From positions 7,912,058 to 7,976,057 of the forward strand of contig CM051034.1 of the NCBI GenBank assembly GCA_027627225.1: 64,000 bases of DNA. Direction: 5' to 3'. The translations under genes were made by a program, and so were the position numbers. The DNA comes from Congeria kusceri. Lineage: Eukaryota; Mollusca; Bivalvia; Myida; Dreissenidae. Below the pieces are notes generated by a model. It was given only the letters and a program-made list of their open reading frames with translations, made no database searches and was not told the DNA's origin. Shown here in pieces: positions 61,701-64,000 of this stretch (position 1 is its first letter; every line of letters begins with the position of its first letter).

Positions 61701-63693
61701 TACAGTTTGCTGTACTGTTTGCCATAACACATGAGCTATGTGGTTTCCTGTTGCTGTGTCATGACTTCAAGATCAAAGATGGTTTGCGTCAAGCCTTCTG
61801 GAACAGACAGAACACCAAAAGCCTTGGGTTGTTTTTTTTCAAAGTTGATTTTGCTTTGCCATGCAAGCTACCAGTAGCTGTTTCTGTGTCACAATCGCTA
61901 GTTGGTGGCTCACACAAGTTAGTTGTGGTCCTGTTGCCATTTCACAGAAGCTATTTGCAGTTGCAGTTGTGGTCCTGTTGCCATTTCACAGAATTGCAAT
62001 TTGCCGGGCATCTAAAATAGAACGCTGTTAGCAACAGCCATAGCAACAGTGACTTTCAAACTGCGGCTAGCAGTTTGTAGCTGAAAATCGTGTTACACGC
62101 TTAGCACGTGAATAGTGTTTAAAAGCATCAATCTGTAATACTATATCTGAACAATGCAAATGCTAGAGCATAAATGAATTAGCATTCTATGGAAATAAAA
62201 ACAAATAGGACTTTCTTCATTAATAAAAAGAAAACAATATAACATCTTTGATAAATTAAAATAAAAAGAAAAGGCGCTGAAGTTTATTTACTTTCATTTT
62301 TGACAAAGACTTTAGTTCCGCTAACTTTCATTAAAATGTTGCCTCAGCCAACGTTTTTGCATAATTCTAATCCGTGTGCAGTGATGATTTTGAATAACAC
62401 TTTCGTAAATTATTACTTGATCTAGTAATTTTATTTTTTTGACAAAATAAGACGTTTGACGCGATCAGTTTGTCGAGTTAAATGACGTCGTAATTCATAT
62501 TCTTAGCAAACGGTTCCTTTCACCAAAATTCACCAAAATTATGATATTTATTTATTTATTTTCTATTTTAATTGTAGTAATTTATTACAAACGCGGCTGT
62601 TAAAAACACACATATCTATAAAAAAAGCACATACCTAACGCAAATGTGTTACAAATGATTGCACCTTTACAAATTAAAATTAGAATGAGGGCTCGATAAA
62701 CTTTCTAACGACGACGCTCATTTGCATATTTGAAATTTTATGCATTCTCATTGGCTGACTATTTAGCTCTTGTTAAACTGACTCCTCCTGCGTCAAGATT
62801 TTATTGATAATGGACACTTGGTGCATAAAGGCGAGTTTGTTCATTGCCGGTGGGCGTTCTTTGTCTTTAAAAAAAAACATGCATATGCAAGCGGAAATGG
62901 TTGCGCTCTAGAATCTGACACTGAATGTTATGGCGTCCTTTTCGTAAAAGCATGCGTCAAAATACGCCGAATTACAGAGAACTGTCCGTTTAAAGTCATT
63001 TTATAAGCGTCTTTTGAAAGTAAGATTTGTACACGCTATTAATACCCGTATTCTTTTTAAGGATTCGCACCCCGCATTTTCACACACAAATAAAATAAAA
63101 TATTGTTTTCTTTGGTCTGTAACATTTTTTGGGTCCGGCGATTTTGCTGGGTCGGTCGCGGGAGGGGAAACAAACAATATTTTATTTTAGGCCCTAAGTT
63201 GTAATTGCCTTTAGACATTTCTCCTGCCAATGGGTCACTGCTATAAAAGTCAAAGCTTCATGTTTAACTAACACTATTTGCTCATAGAATGCAACCTGTA
63301 ACCTTTGACATTGTGTTATTTGACTTGAACATATTAGTTTGAATGCACCTGGTCCATATGTTTTTGTAATTTAAATGTAATAATGTTTTAAAGAATGCAT
63401 TGTGTATTAATATATAAATGCACCTATTACATGATATATTTTGCTCTGTACTTTACACATACAAGTTTATTCCACAAATGTAAACATGCATGTACCAAAT
63501 TGTTCTAAACAGGAAACCATATCCATTACTAACATGTTGTACCCACTTATATGCCTACCTCAAGCTTTTGTATTTGTAGATTTTACAAGCCAAAATATCC
63601 CGATTAGAGCACTTGCTCCACTTAAAAGACATGCGCATAGATGACCTTCAAAATCGGGTCGAGGCGACACGCCCCACTGGCGTCAGGAGATGA
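37536..63693 (+). CDS. SPEF1: SPEF1/CLAMP: CH-domain ciliary microtubule protein with two clusters of alternative exons
   Basis: Join: 37536-37719, one of (41866-41974, 43575-43686, 47347-47464), 48088-48263, 49184-49265, 51885-51899, 53316-53339, 55009-55071, one of (61132-61285, 61341-61461), 63580-63693. Phases agree at every junction and the frame stays open from ATG to TGA, giving 295-309 aa depending on exon choice; the human protein is about 235 aa. The N-terminal CH domain holds the family motif SIPLSRPKRNISRDF, then V-L-V-A-E, H-N-Y and N-W-x-x-L-N-R. The C-terminal coil ends RLEHLLHLKDMRIDDL, close to the human end. SPEF1 binds and bundles microtubules and is needed for the central pair of motile cilia and flagella. 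The middle (exons 4-7) is not conserved with human and is probably a linker. A second ATG at 37545 has the better Kozak context and gives M-A-S-K, resembling the human M-A-S start. The gene assignment is firm; which alternative exons are expressed is inferred. Confidence 0.92.
38501..40540 (+). repeat. 'gggccatgatggccc' element, third nesting level
   Basis: Left end 'aagagggccatgatggccca'; right end 'aatagctcaccgagcgcttc' and 'tcaggtcagctaaaaa'. It has internal units with 'ttatggtcatagacaaactg' and 'caataactctggtgtt'. It is interrupted by a fourth element at 39096-39660. Confidence 0.78.
39096..39660 (+). mobile_element. 'gtgtcgcctga' TIR element, copy 1 (fourth nesting level)
   Basis: It starts 'gtgtcgcctgactaggcgac' and ends near 'tcaggcgacac', then 'gagttctagtt'. 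Inside are two direct repeats of 'ggagcataactct' with 'aacttcataggtagat'. About 565 bases. A second copy is at 48481-49001. Confidence 0.75.
40556..40632 (-). other. tRNA-like segment of a repeat
   Basis: The reverse strand reads 'gtcggaatggtcgagttgtt', then 'ccttttaatccagag' and a good B box 'gagttcgaacccc'. It is part of the TIR element 38391-40904, and its D-arm is degenerate, so it is not called a functional tRNA gene. Confidence 0.5.
41093..41284 (-). mobile_element. tRNA-headed SINE
   Basis: On the reverse strand, 'gcggtggcgtagtggatacg' (A box) and 'gtcccgggttcgatccccac' (B box) form a tRNA-like head at 41276-41208. A body follows, ending 'ctttcgatgcaatcgagct'. It is inserted at the right edge of the hAT-like shell. 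Confidence 0.72.
41297..41865. other. SPEF1 intron 1, unique part
   Basis: AT-rich sequence before exon 2a with nothing recognisable beyond the exon 2a acceptor. Confidence 0.5.
41866..41974 (+). CDS. SPEF1: SPEF1 exon 2a, alternative CH-domain exon (most diverged)
   Basis: 109 nt, phase 1 to 2, acceptor 'aaatctag', donor GTACAG. It encodes VMVLEVIKNRFPNYV, then PAANTFQQKKDNWLQLNR. It keeps the E-V-I-K, F-P, Q-Q-K and N-W-x-x-L-N-R landmarks but is one residue shorter and has lost the H-N-Y motif before P-A-N. The frame is open and both splice sites are intact, so it is not an obvious pseudo-exon. Confidence 0.8.
41975..43574. other. SPEF1 intron between exons 2a and 2b
   Basis: AT-rich and repeat-poor compared with the rest of the window. 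I looked for a further copy of exon 2 (N-W-x-x-L-N-R before a donor) and saw none. Confidence 0.5.
43575..43686 (+). CDS. SPEF1: SPEF1 exon 2b, alternative CH-domain exon
   Basis: 112 nt, phase 1 to 2, acceptor 'ttttactttcag', donor GTACAG. It encodes VLVAEIMAHFFPQIVDKH, then NYSPANNSKGKQLNWETLNR. It has the same length as the human segment and keeps V-L-V-A-E, F-F-P, H-N-Y, P-A-N and N-W-x-x-L-N-R. On length it is the best candidate for the ancestral form. Confidence 0.88.
43687..44831. other. SPEF1 intron between exons 2b and 2c, left part
   Basis: AT-rich sequence without a recognisable feature before the 31-bp satellite. Confidence 0.5.
44832..45750 (+). repeat. 31-bp GC-rich minisatellite, about 30 copies
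   Basis: Unit 'cggggcgggcatgtggttac' plus 'tttttgatcaa', very homogeneous, with single-unit variants (truncated 'gtgtttttgatc' near 45520). It is much more GC-rich than the intron around it and lies between alternative exons 2b and 2c. Confidence 0.93.
45751..47346. other. SPEF1 intron before exon 2c, with small repeats
   Basis: A direct duplication of about 60 bases ('aaaagcaagataaagtacat') lies at 45797 and 45858. An inverted repeat at about 46110-46305 pairs 'cgtttctggtctcctgccc' with 'cgggagaccagaaacg', a probable short TIR element. Nothing else recognised. Confidence 0.6.
47347..47464 (+). CDS. SPEF1: SPEF1 exon 2c, alternative CH-domain exon
   Basis: 118 nt, phase 1 to 2, acceptor 'gttaattttcag', donor GTAAAA. 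It encodes VLVAEIIKHFFPDDGLVELH, then NYTAANASNKKKENWYYLNR. It is two residues longer than 2b, through a D-D-G-like insertion after F-F-P, with H-N-Y and N-W-x-x-L-N-R kept. It is the copy nearest to exon 3. Confidence 0.88.
48088..48263 (+). CDS. SPEF1: SPEF1 coding exon 3 (end of CH domain)
   Basis: 176 nt, phase 2 to 1, acceptor 'cggattgcag', donor GTAAGA. It encodes RVFSRLNFELAEDVINDL and then GKPGMIEKVLLMLQVKIK, paralleling human K-V-L-x-R-L-N-F-S-V-P-x-D-V and A-P-G-V-V-E-L-V-L. It ends in a basic and polar stretch beyond the CH domain. Confidence 0.92.
48481..49001 (+). mobile_element. 'gtgtcgcctg' TIR element, copy 2
   Basis: It starts 'gtgtcgcctgtcccctttcg' and ends 'tcaggcgacacatccgactt', then 'gcggagttctagtt'. 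Very similar to 39096-39660 but missing some sequence after the left end. It lies in SPEF1 intron 3, ending about 180 bases before exon 4. Confidence 0.78.
49184..49265 (+). CDS. SPEF1: SPEF1 coding exon 4; its 3' end seeds a satellite
   Basis: 82 nt, phase 1 to 2, acceptor 'gggtttgcag', donor GTATGT. It encodes SPGRKDSKLIKVGMEDTK and ends RFIKTK plus two bases. It is GC-rich relative to its flanks. The donor is chosen because it keeps the frame with the two microexons and exon 7. The terminal exon bases and the donor are repeated in the array at 49266-50310. Confidence 0.8.
49266..50310 (+). repeat. 38-bp minisatellite made from the exon-4 end and splice donor
   Basis: About 28 units. The first downstream unit repeats 'tatcaagaccaaaca' from the end of exon 4 exactly, followed by GTACGT in place of the real GTATGT. 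Later units drift to 'tccaacaccaaaca' with GTATGT, GTACGT or GTGCGT, and at the right end to 'gaccaaaca' with GTACAT. The exon frame stays open into the array as far as 49944, so read-through would add a Tyr/His/Thr-rich tail. Long ORFs here are repeat-derived. Confidence 0.9.
50521..50822. mobile_element. Short TIR/foldback element with G-rich ends
   Basis: The left end 'atgcacctatcaatattttc' followed by a C/G tract is matched in inverted orientation by 'gaaaatattgataggtgcat'. The inverted arms are about 35 bases. No ORF. Located between exon 4 and microexon 5 of SPEF1. Confidence 0.75.
51045..51295 (+). repeat. 21-bp minisatellite, about 12 copies
   Basis: Unit 'aaaggactgttcttatcaaa' plus t, with minor variants. 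Being a multiple of three, it gives spurious long frames on both strands. Confidence 0.92.
51301..51765 (+). repeat. 30-bp minisatellite, about 15 copies, donor-like motifs in each unit
   Basis: Unit 'gagctgtcaccttaggtcag' plus 'tctccacggt'. Every unit contains CGGTGAGC and AGGTCAGTC, both of which resemble 5' splice sites on the SPEF1 strand. It follows directly on the 21-bp array and lies about 120 bases before microexon 5. Confidence 0.92.
51885..51899 (+). CDS. SPEF1: SPEF1 microexon 5 (15 nt)
   Basis: A 15-nt segment between acceptor 'gttcaaacag' and a near-consensus GTAAGT donor. Read in the phase set by exon 4 it gives Q-E-I-D-K and the first two bases of the next codon. Being a multiple of three, it can be included or skipped without changing frame. 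The call rests on splice sites and frame, not homology. Confidence 0.55.
51900..53315. other. SPEF1 intron between microexons
   Basis: AT-rich intron sequence; no repeat or further exon recognised. Confidence 0.5.
53316..53339 (+). CDS. SPEF1: SPEF1 microexon 6 (24 nt)
   Basis: A 24-nt segment between acceptor 'cttgtctcacag' and a consensus GTGAGT donor. Following microexon 5 it reads S-I-H-N-M-Q-N in the same phase; spliced directly to exon 4 it also stays open. No homology support. Confidence 0.55.
53340..54381. other. SPEF1 intron after microexon 6
   Basis: AT-rich sequence; a 102-codon open frame at 53560-53868 has no recognisable domain and no splice-site support. Confidence 0.5.
54382..54652 (+). 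repeat. 34-bp minisatellite, about 8 copies
   Basis: Unit 'agctgtgtagattatctccc' plus 'ctggactggacact'. It lies in the intron before SPEF1 exon 7. Confidence 0.92.
55009..55071 (+). CDS. SPEF1: SPEF1 coding exon 7
   Basis: 63 nt, phase 2 to 2, acceptor 'gtttgttgtag', donor GTATTC. It encodes DTDLKSGGKKSVTFEDNPSR. Its phases link exon 4 or the microexons to either copy of exon 8. A polar linker of no known fold. Confidence 0.72.
55072..55712. other. SPEF1 intron after exon 7
   Basis: No recognisable feature before the large interspersed repeat. A 93-codon reverse frame at 55135-55416 shows no domain. Confidence 0.5.
55713..57910 (-). repeat. 'gggccaaaaggccctaggtc' family element, reverse orientation, with insertion
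   Basis: It begins 'tttttagctcacctgagcac' and 'aacgtgctcatgctgagc', and ends 'ggtgagcgacctagggcctt' and 'ttggccctctt', so it is inverted relative to 15326-16386 and 29532-31147. The usual units ('gaacactctagaagtcac', 'cccaatcatcatgaaacttg') are broken at about 55981-56659 by unrelated sequence. Confidence 0.82.
55981..56659. mobile_element. Insertion inside the repeat, ending in a foldback
   Basis: Repeat sequence stops after 'ctagaagtcgcattgta' and resumes at 'tgcccaatcaacatgaaact'. Within the insert, 56493-56637 is a large inverted repeat: 'gttgattattgcggtaataa' pairs with 'ttattaccgcaataaccaac', enclosing 'ccgatgc'/'gcatcgg' and 'aaaccac'/'gtggttt'. Confidence 0.7.
57911..60135. other. 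SPEF1 intron 7, no exon seen
   Basis: AT-rich sequence with a short imperfect 'catcaagggtcaaggtca' repeat at about 58220-58310. Small open frames at 58722 and 59338 lack domains and clear phase-2 splice borders. Confidence 0.5.
60136..60268. repeat. Foldback repeat of about 133 bases
   Basis: 'gatctgacactcgtcatttc' at the left is inverted as 'gaaatgacaactcgtgtcag' plus atc at the right. The centre is a second palindrome, 'gttagtaagctcgcc' aaa 'ggctcgcttactaac'. The whole could form one long hairpin. Confidence 0.82.
61132..61285 (+). CDS. SPEF1: SPEF1 exon 8A, alternative coiled-coil exon
   Basis: 154 nt, phase 2 to 0, acceptor 'aactattacag', donor GTAAGT. A Pro/Lys-rich start (QDQKPSPRKAAPTTVIPKRR) leads into VPRYVVEEKEQEVLTRDETI, which matches human I-A-E-K-E-Q-E-L-L-A-S-Q-E-T-V at the start of the C-terminal coil. 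Confidence 0.9.
61341..61461 (+). CDS. SPEF1: SPEF1 exon 8B, alternative coiled-coil exon
   Basis: 121 nt, phase 2 to 0, acceptor 'aatctttcag', donor GTCAGT. It reads VEHMPPRHRLKANLGEMD, then IVPRIMLEEREQEVLAKDEM, clearly a duplicate of exon 8A: D-x-V-P-R, E-E-x-E-Q-E-V-L and D-E-x-I are shared. It starts only 56 nt after exon 8A ends and is 11 codons shorter, with a different leader. Confidence 0.88.
61462..63579. other. Last SPEF1 intron
   Basis: A direct duplication 'gttgtggtcctgttgccatt' lies at 61922 and 61966, and an inverted pair near 63095-63185 ('aaataaaatattgttt' and 'aaacaatattttattt') marks a probable small TIR element. No third copy of exon 8 was seen. Confidence 0.55.
63580..63693 (+). 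CDS. SPEF1: SPEF1 terminal coding exon 9 with stop
   Basis: Acceptor 'tttgtatttgtag', phase 0. It encodes ILQAKISRLEHLLHLKDM, then RIDDLQNRVEATRPTGVRR and TGA at 63691-63693. This matches human V-L-Q-M-K-V-R-R-L-E-H-L-L-Q-L-K-N-V-R-I-E-D-L. No AATAAA is evident before the window ends at 64000, so the 3' UTR is probably cut off. Confidence 0.92.
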   Translation: MLQAKISRLEHLLHLKDMRIDDLQNRVEATRPTGVRR

Positions 63694-64000
63694 ACTTAAC
63701 ACGTCATACACAACCTAGTTTTTATGCAGGTCTAAACATTAGATGTCTTGTGTGTTGTCGTCATCATTGGCTTTGGTCACCATACATGTAGATTTGTATT
63801 GTACCTGTCAGTTCATATATACAGTTCTTAAAGTCACTACTCCTGGTTCATAACATACAGATGTATCATTGATTACCATTACCACTGCTAAAAAAACATA
63901 GTATGACAGCCTACATGTTCAAGCCCATTCAGCCAATGTTGACAGACTACTTTTTCATGCACAAACTGTTAAGTATTATTTGTGACATCTTTGACAGTTA
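63694..64000 (+). other. Presumed SPEF1 3' UTR start
   Basis: Sequence after the stop codon. No AATAAA or ATTAAA polyadenylation signal was seen before the window ends. Confidence 0.4.

Overview
This is animal nuclear DNA: AT-rich, dominated by introns and repeats, with short exons bounded by GT-AG splice sites and no bacterial-style operons. Repeat families such as the 'agagggccatgatggccc ... ctcaggtgagctaaaaa' elements, many short terminal-inverted-repeat elements and tRNA-headed SINEs are what I associate with bivalve molluscs, probably a heterodont clam or mussel. The species is an inference.

Two genes can be reconstructed exon by exon; nearly all the rest is intron or repeat. (1) On the minus strand, 23730 down to 3022, lie eleven coding exons, all phase 0-0, encoding 457 residues of a coiled-coil protein that matches the JAKMIP (Janus kinase and microtubule-interacting protein) family. 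The first exon carries an ATG; the 3' end lies beyond the left edge. (2) On the plus strand, 37536 to 63693, lies a complete SPEF1/CLAMP gene (calponin-homology microtubule-binding protein of motile cilia), from ATG to TGA. Both gene products are linked to microtubules, but they are separate, divergently transcribed genes about 13.8 kb apart.

The most striking content is in SPEF1. Its second coding exon, part of the CH domain, is present as three diverged copies (41866-41974, 43575-43686, 47347-47464). A C-terminal coiled-coil exon is present as two copies (61132-61285, 61341-61461) separated by only 55 nt. Within each cluster all copies share the same splice phases and all have intact splice sites. 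Skipping a whole cluster or joining two copies gives a premature stop. This is the signature of mutually exclusive splicing and predicts six SPEF1 isoforms (295-309 aa). Two in-frame microexons (15 and 24 nt) lie between them.

A second theme is tandem repeats that begin exactly at an exon's 5' splice site and carry copies of the exon end plus the donor. It occurs at SPEF1 exon 4 (array 49266-50310), JAKMIP-like exon 8 (array 5168-5645) and JAKMIP-like exon 10 (copies at 3731-3873). It produces rows of decoy splice donors.

Layout: 1-2516 repeat; 3022-23730 JAKMIP-like gene with intronic satellites at 7701-9900 (32-bp unit) and 17827-21660 (27-bp unit) and several TIR elements; 23731-37535 intergenic repeats (SINE, GACCTT-type repeats, nested elements); 37536-63693 SPEF1, whose first intron holds a four-level nested transposon stack inside a hAT-like shell with an 8-bp target-site duplication; 63694-64000 flank. 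I found no transposase ORF, convincing tRNA gene, rRNA or CRISPR array.
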